Shown here in pieces: positions 1-9,542 of a stretch of DNA of 64,000 nucleotides. Location of the stretch: NCBI RefSeq assembly GCF_014596565.1, contig NZ_NOIN01000004.1, positions 434,001 to 498,000 on the forward strand. Reading direction: 5' to 3'. Position 1 is the stretch's first letter. Each line of letters starts with the position of its first letter. Both the position numbers and the translations under genes were made by a program. The notes beneath the pieces are model-generated. The model did no database searches. It worked only from the letters and a program-made list of their open reading frames with translations, and was not told where the DNA came from. Source of the stretch: Pseudomonas sp. PSB18. GTDB lineage: Bacteria > Pseudomonadota > Gammaproteobacteria > Pseudomonadales > Pseudomonadaceae.

Positions 1-1
1 T

Positions 2-988
2 AAACTGACGTACGCTGGCAATCTCGAATCGCTGAGCAGCGTCGATCACAACAGTCGTTATGAGTTCGTACAGGCCGATATCGTCGATCAAGCCACAGTC
101 AGTGCAGTGCTGGCGCGGTTCAAGCCCGATGCAGTCATGCATCTGGCAGCGGAGTCCCATGTGGACCGTTCCATTGATGGCCCGGCGGACTTCATCCAGA
201 CCAATATCGTGGGCACCTACAGCCTTCTGGAAGCTACCCGTGCCTACTGGCAGACCCTGCCTGAACCGCAGAAACAGGCGTTTCGTTTCCACCATATCTC
301 CACCGACGAAGTGTACGGCGACCTGCACGGCGTAGATGACCTGTTCACCGAAACCACCCCGTATGCACCCAGCTCCCCTTATTCCGCCAGCAAGGCGGCG
401 TCCGACCATCTGGTCCGTGCCTGGCAGCGTACCTACGGCTTGCCCGTGCTGCTGACCAACTGCTCCAACAACTACGGGCCGTTCCACTTCCCTGAAAAGC
501 TGATTCCGCTGGTGATCCTCAACGCCTTGGCCGGCAAGCCATTGCCGGTCTACGGCGACGGGCAACAGGTGCGGGATTGGCTGTATGTCGAAGATCATGC
601 CCGGGCACTGCTGAAAGTCGTCACCGAAGGCGTGGTCGGCGAGACCTACAATATTGGCGGCCACAACGAACAAAAGAACATCGACGTCGTGCGCAGCATC
701 TGCGCGTTGCTCGAAGAGCTGGCGCCGAGCAAGCCCGACGGGATCGAGCACTATGTCGACCTGATCACCTTCGTCAGGGACCGCCCCGGCCACGACCTGC
801 GCTATGCCATCGATGCAGGCAAGATCGAACGGGAACTGGGCTGGACGCCCAGGGAAACCTTCGACACGGGCCTGCGCAAAACCGTGCAGTGGTACCTTGA
901 GAACCTGCAATGGTGCCGTCGTGTCCAGGACGGCAGCTATCAGGGCGAGCGCCTCGGCTCGCTCGACGAAAAGGAATCCATCGCATGA
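2..988 (+). CDS. rmlB: dTDP-glucose 4,6-dehydratase, 5' end outside window
   Basis: This enzyme converts dTDP-glucose to dTDP-4-keto-6-deoxyglucose, the second step of dTDP-L-rhamnose synthesis in the cytoplasm, and so feeds LPS and rhamnolipid. The frame is open from base 2, so the first roughly 30 residues with the Rossmann glycine motif lie upstream. Visible are the extended-SDR features [12 protein letters not shown], the catalytic STDEVYGD segment, the YSASK Tyr/Lys pair and the NCSNNYGP block. The stop overlaps the next start (ATGA), so the gene is coupled to rmlA. Assignment is secure. Confidence 0.96.
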   Translation, partial: KLTYAGNLESLSSVDHNSRYEFVQADIVDQATVSAVLARFKPDAVMHLAAESHVDRSIDGPADFIQTNIVGTYSLLEATRAYWQTLPEPQKQAFRFHHISTDEVYGDLHGVDDLFTETTPYAPSSPYSASKAASDHLVRAWQRTYGLPVLLTNCSNNYGPFHFPEKLIPLVILNALAGKPLPVYGDGQQVRDWLYVEDHARALLKVVTEGVVGETYNIGGHNEQKNIDVVRSICALLEELAPSKPDGIEHYVDLITFVRDRPGHDLRYAIDAGKIERELGWTPRETFDTGLRKTVQWYLENLQWCRRVQDGSYQGERLGSLDEKESIA

Positions 989-1860
989 TGAAGGGCATTG
1001 TTCTGGCAGGTGGTTCCGGCACACGCCTGCACCCGATTACCCTCGGGGTTTCCAAGCAACTCTTGCCGGTTTACGACAAACCGATGATCTACTACCCGAT
1101 CTCGGTACTGATGCTTGCGGGTATCAAGGACATCCTGGTGATCTCCACCCCGCAGGATCTGCCGCAATACCGCAACCTGCTGGGCAATGGCAGCCAATTC
1201 GGTGTGCAGATCAGCTACGCCGAACAGCCGTCACCCGATGGCCTGGCCCAGGCGTTTCTGATCGGCGAACAATTCATTGGCAGCGATCCAGTGTGCCTGA
1301 TCCTGGGCGATAACATTTTCCACGGACAGCATTTCGGCGAACAACTGCAGACCGCAGTCAATCGGCAGCAGGGTGCGACCGTATTCGGCTATTGGGTCAA
1401 GGATCCGGAGCGTTTTGGCGTGATCGACTTCGACGCTGAAGGTCATGCCCTTTCCATTGAAGAAAAACCCGCCGAGCCCAAGTCCAGCTATGCGGTCACC
1501 GGCTTGTATTTCTACGATAACGACGTGATCCAGATCGCCAAGTCGATCAAACCCTCCAAACGCGGCGAACTGGAGATCACCGACGTCAACAACGTCTATC
1601 TGCAACGCGGCGACCTGCATGTCGAGCGATTCGGTCGTGGTTTCGCCTGGTTGGACACCGGCACTCACGACAGCCTGCTGGAAGCCTCGCAATACGTGCA
1701 GACCATCGAACATCGCCAAGGCCTGAAAGTAGCGTGCCTGGAAGAAATCGCCTACCAACAGGGCTGGGTCAGCCGCGAGCACATACTTGAGCGTGCCGAG
1801 TACTTCGGCAAGACCGGCTACGGCCAGTACTTGTTCAAGATCGCCGGAGAAACACGTTGA
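985..1860 (+). CDS. rmlA: Glucose-1-phosphate thymidylyltransferase
   Basis: RmlA makes dTDP-glucose from glucose-1-phosphate and dTTP, the first committed and usually feedback-regulated step to dTDP-rhamnose. The N-terminal nucleotide-binding motif GGSGTRLHP is intact. It is followed by the family blocks [23 protein letters not shown] and [19 protein letters not shown]. The length of 291 residues is normal. The start is the ATG at 985, which overlaps the rmlB stop. A second ATG follows at 988, and AAGGA lies about ten bases upstream. It sits second in the rmlBACD operon and overlaps rmlC by four bases. Confidence 0.96.
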   Translation: MMKGIVLAGGSGTRLHPITLGVSKQLLPVYDKPMIYYPISVLMLAGIKDILVISTPQDLPQYRNLLGNGSQFGVQISYAEQPSPDGLAQAFLIGEQFIGSDPVCLILGDNIFHGQHFGEQLQTAVNRQQGATVFGYWVKDPERFGVIDFDAEGHALSIEEKPAEPKSSYAVTGLYFYDNDVIQIAKSIKPSKRGELEITDVNNVYLQRGDLHVERFGRGFAWLDTGTHDSLLEASQYVQTIEHRQGLKVACLEEIAYQQGWVSREHILERAEYFGKTGYGQYLFKIAGETR

Positions 1861-2402
1861 ACGTCATCGCCACCCGATTGCCGGAAGTCCTGATCATCGA
1901 GCCGAAAGTCTTCGGCGACGACCGCGGCTTTTTCTACGAAAGTTTCAATGCCCGGGCATTCGCAGAAGCCACTGGCTGTGACCTGCAGTTCGTCCAGGAC
2001 AACCATTCGCGCTCGACCAAGGGTGTGCTGCGCGGCCTGCATTATCAGATCGAACAGGCCCAGGGAAAGCTCGTGCGTGTCATCGCCGGCGAGGTACTGG
2101 ACGTGGCGGTGGACATTCGCCGCAGCTCGCCCACTTTCGGCCAGTGGGAGAGCGTGCATCTGTCGGCGCAGAACCAGCGGCAGCTGTGGGTTCCGCCAGG
2201 CTTTGCCCACGGTTTTATGGTACTGAGCGAGTCAGCGGATTTTCTCTATAAAACCACGGACTACTACGCGCCTTCGGCCGAACGTTGCATCCGTTGGGAC
2301 GATCCCGACCTGGCTATCGACTGGGAATTGGCGGGGCGACCCACCCTGTCGCCCAAGGACCAGAACGGCAAGTCCCTGTATGAAGCCGACCTGTTCCCAT
2401 GA
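1857..2402 (+). CDS. rmlC: dTDP-4-dehydrorhamnose 3,5-epimerase
   Basis: RmlC is a cupin-fold epimerase that inverts C3 and C5 of dTDP-4-keto-6-deoxyglucose. The N-terminal block [16 protein letters not shown] and the catalytic [16 protein letters not shown] segment, which holds the active-site histidine, are both present. The later GFAHGF motif is also characteristic. Length is 181 residues, as expected. The only start that keeps the N-terminus is the TTG at 1857, which overlaps the rmlA stop as TTGA. This suggests translation coupled to rmlA. Confidence 0.95.
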   Translation: MNVIATRLPEVLIIEPKVFGDDRGFFYESFNARAFAEATGCDLQFVQDNHSRSTKGVLRGLHYQIEQAQGKLVRVIAGEVLDVAVDIRRSSPTFGQWESVHLSAQNQRQLWVPPGFAHGFMVLSESADFLYKTTDYYAPSAERCIRWDDPDLAIDWELAGRPTLSPKDQNGKSLYEADLFP

Positions 2403-3280
2403 GTAAGTCCTTGCGAATCCTGATCATTGGCAAGAACGGCCAGGTGTCCCGGGCACTCCAATCGCGCCTGGCAGACAGTGGCGAGATGATTGTCCGCGGC
2501 AGCGATCAGCTTGACCTGGCACGCCCGGATCAACTGCGCTCCCACATCGGTGCCCTGCGCCCCGACCTGATCATTAACGCCGCCGCCCACACAGCCGTCG
2601 ACCAGGCCGAGAGCGAGCCGGAACTGGCCTTTGCCATCAACGCCACCGCACCGGGAATCCTGGCCCTCGCAGCAAACGAGCTGGGCGCCCCGCTGATCCA
2701 CTACTCCACCGATTATGTCTTCGATGGCCGCAAACCGGCGCCCTACACAGAGGAAGACACACCCAACCCGTTGAGCGTCTATGGGCGCAGCAAACTGGCC
2801 GGCGAGGAGGCCATCCGCCAAGCCGGCGGCCAGCACCTGATATTGCGCACCAGCTGGGTGTACTCGACCGAAGGCCGCAACTTTCTCCTGACCATGCAGC
2901 GTCTGCTCCAGGAAAAACCACACCTGCGGGTGGTAGCCGATCAGGTCGGAGCGCCAACCTGGGCTGGAACCATCGCCGACAGTACTGCCAAGCTCATCGA
3001 GCATTGGCAGGCCGGTCGGTGCGGCACCTGGGGCACCTATCACCTGACCGCCCAGGGCGAGACGTCCTGGTTCGGCTTTGCCCAGGCCATCGGTGAACGA
3101 TTGATCGAACAGCACAAGTCTTGTGCGGTCATTGAGCCCATCCCGTCCGACGAATACCCGACGCCGGCCCCACGCCCCCTGAACTCGCGCCTGGATTGCA
3201 CACGTCTGCTCCAGGAATGGGGGGTGAGCCAGCCAGACTGGCGAAGCGCGTTGCAGCAGTGTCTTGCCGAGCGACACTAG
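2399..3280 (+). CDS. rmlD: dTDP-4-dehydrorhamnose reductase
   Basis: RmlD performs the NAD(P)H-dependent last step that gives dTDP-L-rhamnose. It is an extended SDR. The nucleotide-binding loop GKNGQVSR is near residue 11, with HYSTDYVFDG mid-protein and a YGRSK catalytic Tyr/Lys. Its ATG overlaps the rmlC stop (ATGA) and it closes the rmlBACD operon. Its TAG stop codon is also the first three bases of the long palindrome that follows. The C-terminus may therefore have been set by insertion of that element. Length is 293 residues, within the family range. Confidence 0.95.
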   Translation: MSKSLRILIIGKNGQVSRALQSRLADSGEMIVRGSDQLDLARPDQLRSHIGALRPDLIINAAAHTAVDQAESEPELAFAINATAPGILALAANELGAPLIHYSTDYVFDGRKPAPYTEEDTPNPLSVYGRSKLAGEEAIRQAGGQHLILRTSWVYSTEGRNFLLTMQRLLQEKPHLRVVADQVGAPTWAGTIADSTAKLIEHWQAGRCGTWGTYHLTAQGETSWFGFAQAIGERLIEQHKSCAVIEPIPSDEYPTPAPRPLNSRLDCTRLLQEWGVSQPDWRSALQQCLAERH

Positions 3281-3442
3281 TGTCCGGTCTCGGAAATAAG
3301 CTGTTCATTTTTGGCGGCGTCTTGGGTGCCCGGCCGGCGTTGCCACTCCTCGCCATAGCCCTGCTATGACTCGTCGCGGCGCCCTGGCCGAACACCCAAG
3401 CCACTCGCCAAAAAAGAACGTATTTCCGAGACAGGACACTAG
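3278..3442. repeat. MITE-like imperfect palindrome of about 165 bp
   Basis: The ends are near-perfect inverted repeats: 3278-3300 begins TAGTGTCCGGTCTCGGAAAT and 3420-3442 is its complement with two mismatches. The complementarity continues inward through TTTTTGGCG / CGCCAAAAAA and CTTGGGTG / CACCCAAG to a tip near 3355-3370. As RNA it would form one long hairpin. GACACTAG occurs at both boundaries (3273-3280 and 3435-3442), which could be a target duplication or chance. No coding capacity is seen. A non-autonomous mobile repeat is the best reading. No transposase of matching ends is in the window. Confidence 0.7.
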
Positions 3443-3475
3443 GCATAATGCGCTTGTTCCTACAGGCGCACGCTC

Positions 3476-5284
3476 ATGAATTCAACGCTTCCCCGCAGAC
3501 CCCGCTGGCGCAGCCTGGCCTTGCTTGCACTGTGCCTGGCACCGTTGCTTTGGCCGCTGGAGCATCTGGCCGAGCGCTATTACCGTAGCGAACTGGCCGG
3601 GCAGAATCGCCAGACCCTGGACCTTTACGTCGCCAACCTGCTGGGCACATTGCACCGCTATGAAGTCTTGCCGCAGATTCTCGGCGACCTGCCGGCACTG
3701 CGTGCGACGCTATCTGCCCCGAACGATGAATTCGCCCAAAGCAACGCCAACCAGCTCCTGAAAAACATCAGCACCCAGACCGGCGCCGAGGTGATGTACC
3801 TGATGGACGCCACCGGCAAGACGCTGGCGGCCTCGAACTGGGACAAGCACGACAGTTTCGTCGGGCGCAATTTCGCCTTCCGGCCGTACTACATCGAAGC
3901 CATGGCCGGACGCCTGGGGCGCTTCTTCGGCCTGGGCACCACGTCGGCCAAGCGTGGTTATTTCTTCGCCGCTGCCGTGCGTGAGCGCGACCGCGTCATC
4001 GGTGTGCTGGTGGTCAAGGTCGACCTGGACCACACCGAAAGCCTGTGGGGCAAGACCCCGGAACAGTTGCTGGTGACCGATCACAACGGGGTGGTCATCC
4101 TGACTTCACGACAGGAATGGCGATTCCGCTCGACCCGCCCATTAAGCGACGAAGAACACAACGCAATCAGTGCCGTGCAACCCTACCCGACCCGCGATCC
4201 GAAGCCGCTGAACCTGGATCCACAGGCCTGGCTGACCCAGACCCAGACCATCGAAGAAACGGGATGGAGCGTCAGCATCCTCGCTCCACGTACCCTGATC
4301 GACCGCCCTGTGCGCACCGTCGTCGCCACCGGCGGTGCAGCGCTGCTGGTCTTGATGCTGTTGCTCGGCTTGATGATGCAACGCAGGCGGCACTACCTGG
4401 ACCGGATTGCCTTCGAAGGCAAGGCGCGCCACGAGCTGGAAGGCCGGGTGGCCGAGCGCACCAGCGATCTGGAAGGACTGAACCGGCGGCTGAAGCAGGA
4501 AGTCCTGGAACGCGAGCAGGCGCAACAGGAGCTTGTCCGCGCCCAGGATGACCTGGTGCAGGCCGGCAAGCTGTCGGCATTGGGCACCATGTCGGCCAGC
4601 ATCAGCCACGAACTCAACCAGCCGCTGGCAGCGATTCGCAGCTACGCGGAAAACGCCGAGATATTGCTCGACCATCAGCGCACCGAGGACGCCAGGGGCA
4701 ACCTCAAGCTGATCAATGAACTGACCGGGCGCATGGCGTCGATCATCGCCCACCTGCGGGCCTTTGCCCGCCGCGACCGCCATGCGCCGGAAAGCGTTGC
4801 CCTGCAACCGGCCCTGGACGATGCCCTGGCGCTGCTCGCCAAGCGCCGGCGCAGCATGGAAGTGGAGCTGATCCGCGACCTGCCGGCTGCCACGCTGTGG
4901 GTCGAGGCCGGAGAGACCCGCTTGCGTCAGGTCCTCGGCAACCTGCTGGCCAATGCCCTCGACGCCCTGACCGAAAAAGGCCCTCCACGCAAACTCTGGC
5001 TCAGTGCCCAGGCCACCGAAACCGGCGTCAACCTGTACATCCGCGATAACGGCCCGGGCTTTTGCATGGAAGCCCTGGGCCGTGCCGGCGAACCCTTCTA
5101 CACCACCAAGACCCGTACCCAGGGCCTGGGGCTGGGGCTGGCGATCTGCGACACCCTGATGCGCGCCTTCGGTGGCGAACTGTCGTTCGCCAACCACAAG
5201 GAGGGCGGCGCCCTGATCACCCTCAAATTGCGTGCCGGCGCGCCTGGGGTAAGCTTGCAACCATCCGAGGACCGTAGCGTATGA
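3476..5284 (+). CDS. dctB: C4-dicarboxylate sensor histidine kinase DctB
   Basis: DctB is an inner-membrane kinase that senses succinate, fumarate or malate and phosphorylates DctD. A first membrane segment at about residues 13-29 and a second at about 281-301 flank a periplasmic double-Cache sensor region containing GRNFAFRPYYIEAM. After a coiled-coil linker comes the H box SASISHELNQPLAAIRSY with His378. ATPase motifs follow (NALDAL, DNGPGF, GLGLGL). Length is 602 residues. Its stop overlaps dctD by four bases. The transporters it usually controls (dctA, dctPQM) are not in this window. Confidence 0.93.
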   Translation: MNSTLPRRPRWRSLALLALCLAPLLWPLEHLAERYYRSELAGQNRQTLDLYVANLLGTLHRYEVLPQILGDLPALRATLSAPNDEFAQSNANQLLKNISTQTGAEVMYLMDATGKTLAASNWDKHDSFVGRNFAFRPYYIEAMAGRLGRFFGLGTTSAKRGYFFAAAVRERDRVIGVLVVKVDLDHTESLWGKTPEQLLVTDHNGVVILTSRQEWRFRSTRPLSDEEHNAISAVQPYPTRDPKPLNLDPQAWLTQTQTIEETGWSVSILAPRTLIDRPVRTVVATGGAALLVLMLLLGLMMQRRRHYLDRIAFEGKARHELEGRVAERTSDLEGLNRRLKQEVLEREQAQQELVRAQDDLVQAGKLSALGTMSASISHELNQPLAAIRSYAENAEILLDHQRTEDARGNLKLINELTGRMASIIAHLRAFARRDRHAPESVALQPALDDALALLAKRRRSMEVELIRDLPAATLWVEAGETRLRQVLGNLLANALDALTEKGPPRKLWLSAQATETGVNLYIRDNGPGFCMEALGRAGEPFYTTKTRTQGLGLGLAICDTLMRAFGGELSFANHKEGGALITLKLRAGAPGVSLQPSEDRSV

Positions 5285-6672
5285 CCATCGACAACCGGAT
5301 TGAGGTGGTGCTGATCGACGACGATCCCCACCTGCGTCAGGCCCTGAGCCAGACCCTCGACCTGGCCGGCCTGAGCCTCCTGTCCCTGGCCGAGGCCAAG
5401 GGCCTTGCCGGGCAACTGCCCCGAGACTGGCCGGGTGTGGTGGTCAGCGACATTCGCATGCCGGGCATCGACGGCCTCGAACTGCTGAATCAGCTCCACG
5501 CCCAGGACCCGGAACTGCCGGTGCTGCTGATCACCGGTCACGGCGATGTGCCGCTGGCGGTCCAGGCCATGCGCGCCGGCGCCTATGACTTCCTGGAAAA
5601 ACCCTTCCCCAGCGACCATCTGCTCGACAGCGTGCGCCGGGCCCTGGCCTTGCGCCGCCTGGTGTTGGACAACCGCAGCCTACGCCTGGCCCTCAGCGAC
5701 CGTCATGAACTGAGTGCCCGCCTGGTCGGCCAGTCAACACCGATGCTGCGTCTGCGCGAGCAGATCGGCGCATTGGCGGCGACCCGCGCCGACGTACTGA
5801 TCCTCGGTGAAACCGGCGCCGGCAAGGAAGTGGTGGCCCGCGCGCTGCATGACCTTTCGAGCCGACGCAACGGCCCGTTCGTGGCGATCAACGCCGGGGC
5901 CCTGGCCGAATCGGTGGTGGAAAGCGAACTGTTCGGCCACGAGCCAGGAGCCTTCACCGGCGCGCAGAAACGTCGCATCGGCAAGTTCGAGTTCGCCAAT
6001 GGCGGCACACTATTTCTCGATGAAATCGAAAGCATGAGCCTGGACGTCCAGGTCAAGCTGCTACGGTTGCTGCAAGAACGCGTGGTAGAACGCTTGGGGG
6101 GCAATCAACAGATCCCGCTGGACATCCGCGTCATCGCCGCGACCAAGGAAGACCTGCGCCAGGCCGCCGACCAGGGACGCTTTCGCGCCGACCTGTATTA
6201 CCGCCTCAACGTCGCACCGTTGCGTATACCGCCGTTGCGCGAACGGGGCGAAGATGCATTGATGCTGTTCCAGCACTTCGCCGATGAAGCCAGTGCGCGC
6301 CATGGCCTGCCACCCCATGAGCTGCAACCGGCGCAAAGGGCGCTGCTGCTGCGCCACAGCTGGCCGGGCAACGTCCGGGAATTGCAGAACGCCGCCGAAC
6401 GCTTCGCCTTGGGCCTTGAACTGGCTCTGGACAACAGTGCGCCGGATGGAACGCCCGGCGCACCGGTGGAAATGATCAGCGGCGGCTTGAGCGAACAGGT
6501 CGAGAATTTCGAGAGAACCCTGATCGCCGCCGAGCTGGCCCGCCCCCACAGTTCGGTACGCAGCCTCGCCGAAGCCCTGGGTATTCCGCGCAAGACCTTG
6601 CACGACAAGCTGCGCAAGCATGGGCTGACCTTCGGTGACAACAGCCATGGCGTGGCCGATGAGTCCGATTGA
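5281..6672 (+). CDS. dctD: C4-dicarboxylate sigma54 response regulator DctD
   Basis: DctD is an NtrC-class activator of sigma54 promoters for dicarboxylate transport. An N-terminal receiver domain carries the phosphorylatable Asp57 in VVSDIRMPG. A AAA+ domain from about residue 148 shows Walker A GETGAGKE, the sigma54 contact loop GAFTGAQ, and the GGTLFLDEIE Walker B region. A Fis-type helix-turn-helix lies near the C-terminus (SLAEALGIPRKTLHDKLRKH). Length is 463 residues. The start at 5281 is coupled to the dctB stop, so the two form one transcription unit. Confidence 0.93.
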   Translation: MTIDNRIEVVLIDDDPHLRQALSQTLDLAGLSLLSLAEAKGLAGQLPRDWPGVVVSDIRMPGIDGLELLNQLHAQDPELPVLLITGHGDVPLAVQAMRAGAYDFLEKPFPSDHLLDSVRRALALRRLVLDNRSLRLALSDRHELSARLVGQSTPMLRLREQIGALAATRADVLILGETGAGKEVVARALHDLSSRRNGPFVAINAGALAESVVESELFGHEPGAFTGAQKRRIGKFEFANGGTLFLDEIESMSLDVQVKLLRLLQERVVERLGGNQQIPLDIRVIAATKEDLRQAADQGRFRADLYYRLNVAPLRIPPLRERGEDALMLFQHFADEASARHGLPPHELQPAQRALLLRHSWPGNVRELQNAAERFALGLELALDNSAPDGTPGAPVEMISGGLSEQVENFERTLIAAELARPHSSVRSLAEALGIPRKTLHDKLRKHGLTFGDNSHGVADESD

Positions 6673-6709
6673 ATTATCGTTGTCCTCCCTTCAAGCAAGA
6701 GGCCCCGCA

Positions 6710-7165
6710 ATGAACCGCGACAGCCGTTACCTGGAATCGATCCTGCACCACGACATCCCGTTGACCCGCGACATGGGCCTCAAGGTGCTCGATTGGCAGG
6801 CCCGACAACTGCGCCTGTTCCTGCCGCTGGAGGCCAACGTCAACCACAAGAGCACCATGTTCGGCGGCAGCCTGTATTGCGGCGCCGTGCTCGGCGGCTG
6901 GGGCTGGCTGCACCTGGCCCTGCGCGACGAAGGCATCGAGGACGGGCATATCGTGATTCAGGAAGGACAGATCAGCTATCCGTTGCCGGTCACCCGCGAC
7001 GCGGCGGTTCTCTGTGACGCGCCTGAGGAGAAGGTCTGGAAACGCTTCCTCGCCACCTACCAGCGTTACGGACGGGCGCGGTTGACCCTGCAAACGCGAG
7101 TGGTGAATGAGGGCAGCGAAGAAGCGGCGGTGCGGTTTGAAGGGCAGTACGTGTTGCACCGCTGA
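6710..7165 (+). CDS. YiiD C-terminal-type hot-dog thioesterase
   Basis: A 151-residue protein of the hot-dog family resembling the C-terminal domain of E. coli YiiD, a predicted acyl-CoA or acyl-ACP thioesterase. The core VNHKSTMFGGSLYCGAVL, with the helix-forming Gly-rich stretch, is typical. The open frame runs upstream inside dctD. The ATG at 6710 is preferred because AAGAGG lies eight bases before it and homologues begin at this point. The substrate is not evident. It follows dctD by 37 bases and may share its transcript. It ends at a degenerate repeat before convergent cysQ. Confidence 0.8.
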   Translation: MNRDSRYLESILHHDIPLTRDMGLKVLDWQARQLRLFLPLEANVNHKSTMFGGSLYCGAVLGGWGWLHLALRDEGIEDGHIVIQEGQISYPLPVTRDAAVLCDAPEEKVWKRFLATYQRYGRARLTLQTRVVNEGSEEAAVRFEGQYVLHR

Positions 7166-7184
7166 CCGGGCTGTCAAAAACCTT

Positions 7185-7289
7185 TGTGGCGAGGGGATCT
7201 CCGTGGGAGCAAGGCTTGCCCGCGATAGAAACGATGCGGTCTTTCGGACATCGGGGCATTCGTTTCGCGAGCAAGCTTTACTCCCACAG
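7185..7289. repeat. Degenerate REP doublet
   Basis: GTGGGAGCAAGGCTTGCCCGCGATAG at the left and CGCGAGCAAGCTTTACTCCCAC at the right are inverted, diverged copies of the local REP unit. They are preceded by a TGTGGCGAGGGGAT half-motif. The repeat lies between two convergent genes, the thioesterase and cysQ, where its hairpin could protect or end both mRNAs. Confidence 0.7.
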
Positions 7290-7291
7290 AC

Positions 7292-8119
7292 TCAGGAACG
7301 AGCGAGCGCCAGCAGTTGCTCACGCCACGCCGCTTTCGCCGGCAACGCCAGGAACGACGCATTCAACAGCGATTCCCGCGGCGGATAGCAGAACCGCTCG
7401 CCGCTCAAGTCCAACACCTCGCCGCCCGCGCCTTCCAACACCCCCTGGGCCGCGGCAGTGTCCCACTGGGACGTCGGCGCCAATCGTGGATAGCAATCCG
7501 CCGCGCCTTCGGCCACCAGGCAAAACTTCAATGAACTGCCGATGCTGGTGAGCTGCAACTCCCCCAGGCTCTGGCTCAGACCGCTCAAGAGACGCTCCTG
7601 CTCCGGGCTGCTATGACGGCGGCTGGCGACCACGGTGAGCGCTTCGCCCGGCGCCGGTACGTTGCGCACCGCTACCGGCACAGGCTCGGCGCACTTGTCG
7701 CCACGCCAGGCGCCCAGCCCCGCGCCGCCAACGTAGAAGCGGTCGCTGGTGGGCATCGATACCACGCCAAACACCACGTGCCCCTGCTCGACCAGCGCAA
7801 TGTTGACGGTGAACTCCTCGCTACCGGAAATGAACTCCTTGGTCCCATCCAGCGGATCCACCAACCACCAGCGTTGCCAGCCGGCGCGCACATCCTGGGC
7901 GATATTGGCGTCCTCTTCGGACAGGATCGGGATCTCCGGGGCCAGGGCCGTCAGCCCGGCCACGATGACATCGTGAGCGGCCATGTCCGCGGCGGTAACC
8001 GGCGACTCGTCGGCCTTGTGGACAACCTGCACGTTGGCACGCCAGAAAGGCAGGATCGCCGCCCCGGCCTTGAGCGCCAGTTCGACCACCGGGGCCATCA
8101 GGGGATGAGGGTAATTCAT
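7292..8119 (-). CDS. cysQ: 3'(2'),5'-bisphosphate nucleotidase CysQ
   Basis: CysQ removes the 3'-phosphate from PAP, the by-product of sulfate assimilation, and relieves its toxicity. It belongs to the inositol monophosphatase-like Mg/Li-sensitive phosphatases. The metal site motifs SEED, the VDPLDGTKEF signature near residues 90-100 and the downstream WDTAAAQGVLEGAGG block are all present. Length is 275 residues. The start overlaps the nudE stop by four bases, so nudE-cysQ is an operon. This link to sulfur metabolism lies outside the 31-52 kb sulfur gene region. Confidence 0.93.
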   Translation of the reverse strand: MNYPHPLMAPVVELALKAGAAILPFWRANVQVVHKADESPVTAADMAAHDVIVAGLTALAPEIPILSEEDANIAQDVRAGWQRWWLVDPLDGTKEFISGSEEFTVNIALVEQGHVVFGVVSMPTSDRFYVGGAGLGAWRGDKCAEPVPVAVRNVPAPGEALTVVASRRHSSPEQERLLSGLSQSLGELQLTSIGSSLKFCLVAEGAADCYPRLAPTSQWDTAAAQGVLEGAGGEVLDLSGERFCYPPRESLLNASFLALPAKAAWREQLLALARS

Positions 8120-8682
8120 GCCAGGAACGCTCCGCGCAGGGTCAGCAAGTCACGAGCCAGGTACAACGCCGCCAAGGCGCGGCCCTCGGTGAATTGTGGA
8201 TTTTGCGCCAGGGACGACAATTCGCGCAGGTTGACCTTGTCCACGCGCATCGGCTCAGGCTCATCACCTTCCAGCCGTTCTTCGTACAGGTCCGTCGCCA
8301 GCACCACTTGGATTTTCTGGCTCATGTAGCCGGGAGACAACGACAGCTCGGTCAGATGCTCCAATTGGCGCGCGCCAAAACCGGCCTCTTCCTTGAGTTC
8401 CCGCTCGGCCGCCGCCAGCACGTCCTCACCCGGCTCGATCAAGCCCTTGGGCAGCGACAGCTCGTAAGCGTCGGTACCGCCGCAATACTCTTCCACCAAC
8501 ACCGCGTGGTCGGCATCGAGCATCGCCACGATCATCACAGCGCCGTAACCCGGCCCCTTGCCCGCCAAACGCTCGTAGGTGCGCTCCACGCCATTGGAAA
8601 AACGCAGCTTCAGCTCCTCCACACAAAACAAGCGGCTGGTGGCGACGATCCGTCGATCGAGTATGGTGGGTTTCTGGCGCAT
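8116..8682 (-). CDS. nudE: ADP compounds hydrolase NudE
   Basis: NudE is a Nudix hydrolase acting on ADP-ribose, NADH and Ap-n-A compounds. The Nudix box GLIEPGEDVLAAAERELKEE continues into EAGFGA and matches GX5EX7REUXEEXGU. Length is 188 residues. It is transcribed first in the nudE-cysQ pair and is divergent from yrfG, with an 88-base gap that must hold both promoters. The same nudE-cysQ/yrfG grouping is known in other pseudomonads, which supports the name. Confidence 0.9.
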   Translation of the reverse strand: MRQKPTILDRRIVATSRLFCVEELKLRFSNGVERTYERLAGKGPGYGAVMIVAMLDADHAVLVEEYCGGTDAYELSLPKGLIEPGEDVLAAAERELKEEAGFGARQLEHLTELSLSPGYMSQKIQVVLATDLYEERLEGDEPEPMRVDKVNLRELSSLAQNPQFTEGRALAALYLARDLLTLRGAFLA

Positions 8683-8770
8683 AAACGGCTCCCTGGGCGA
8701 TAGCAGGCTACTATACCCGGCCTATCCTGATTGTTTGTGGCGGATATCCGATTACCGCTGGAGAAGTTTT

Positions 8771-9433
8771 ATGGCCTTGCTGCCCTGGCACGAGATCGAC
8801 ACGGTGCTGCTGGACATGGACGGCACCCTGCTGGACCTGCATTACGACAACCACTTCTGGATGGAACACCTGCCCCAGCGCTACGCCGAACTGCATGGCG
8901 TGAGCCGGGCCATGGCCGAGATGGAACTGCAACCGCTGTTCGAACGCAACGCCGGCCAGTTGCAATGGTACTGCCTGGATTTCTGGAGCACAGAGCTGAA
9001 GCTGCCGGTGCGCGAACTGAAACTGGAAACCGCGCACCTGATCGCCTTGCGCCCGGATGCCGATACCTTCCTGGCGGCGATCCAGCGAGCCGGCAAGCGC
9101 GTGGTGATGATCACCAATGCCCATCGCGACTCGCTGTCCCTGAAGCTGGAACGCATCGAGCTTGCCCCTTATTTCGAGCGCTTGATCAGCTCCCACGACT
9201 ACGGCTTCCCCAAGGAAAATCCGCAATTCTGGGACGCGCTGAAAGCCGACCTGGACTTCGACCCGGCTCGCAGCCTGTTCATCGACGACACCCTGCCGGT
9301 ATTGCGCAGTGCCCGGGATTTCGGCGTAGCACACCTGCTGGCCGTCAGCGAACCGGACAGCCGCAAGGGACCGAAGGATACGGGGGAGTTCGAGGCGCTG
9401 GGGGACTATCGGGATCTGATTGCAGGACTTTGA
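8771..9433 (+). CDS. yrfG: GMP/IMP nucleotidase YrfG (HAD family)
   Basis: A HAD-superfamily phosphatase that in E. coli dephosphorylates GMP and IMP. Motif I is DTVLLDMDGTLLDL with the nucleophile Asp and general acid Asp, motif II MITNAHRDS, a Lys in FPKENPQFW, and motif IV FIDDTLPVL. The start at 8771 is chosen because motif I must lie near the N-terminus. The longer open frame upstream overlaps divergent nudE. Length is 220 residues. It ends just before a REP doublet and faces the LysM gene. Confidence 0.9.
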   Translation: MALLPWHEIDTVLLDMDGTLLDLHYDNHFWMEHLPQRYAELHGVSRAMAEMELQPLFERNAGQLQWYCLDFWSTELKLPVRELKLETAHLIALRPDADTFLAAIQRAGKRVVMITNAHRDSLSLKLERIELAPYFERLISSHDYGFPKENPQFWDALKADLDFDPARSLFIDDTLPVLRSARDFGVAHLLAVSEPDSRKGPKDTGEFEALGDYRDLIAGL

Positions 9434-9447
9434 ACAGCGTTGCTCCC

Positions 9448-9523
9448 ATCGCGAGCAGGCTCGCTCCCACAAGGGATCTTCGGTTTCCAGCGATCCCTGT
9501 GGGAGCGAGCCTGCTCGCGATAG
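9448..9523. repeat. REP doublet between yrfG and the LysM gene
   Basis: Inverted copies of the unit ATCGCGAGCAGGCTCGCTCCCAC at 9448-9470 and its complement at 9497-9523. The pair lies between convergent genes and can form a strong stem-loop on either strand. Confidence 0.9.
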
Positions 9524-9542
9524 GGGCTATACGGTCCTGGAT

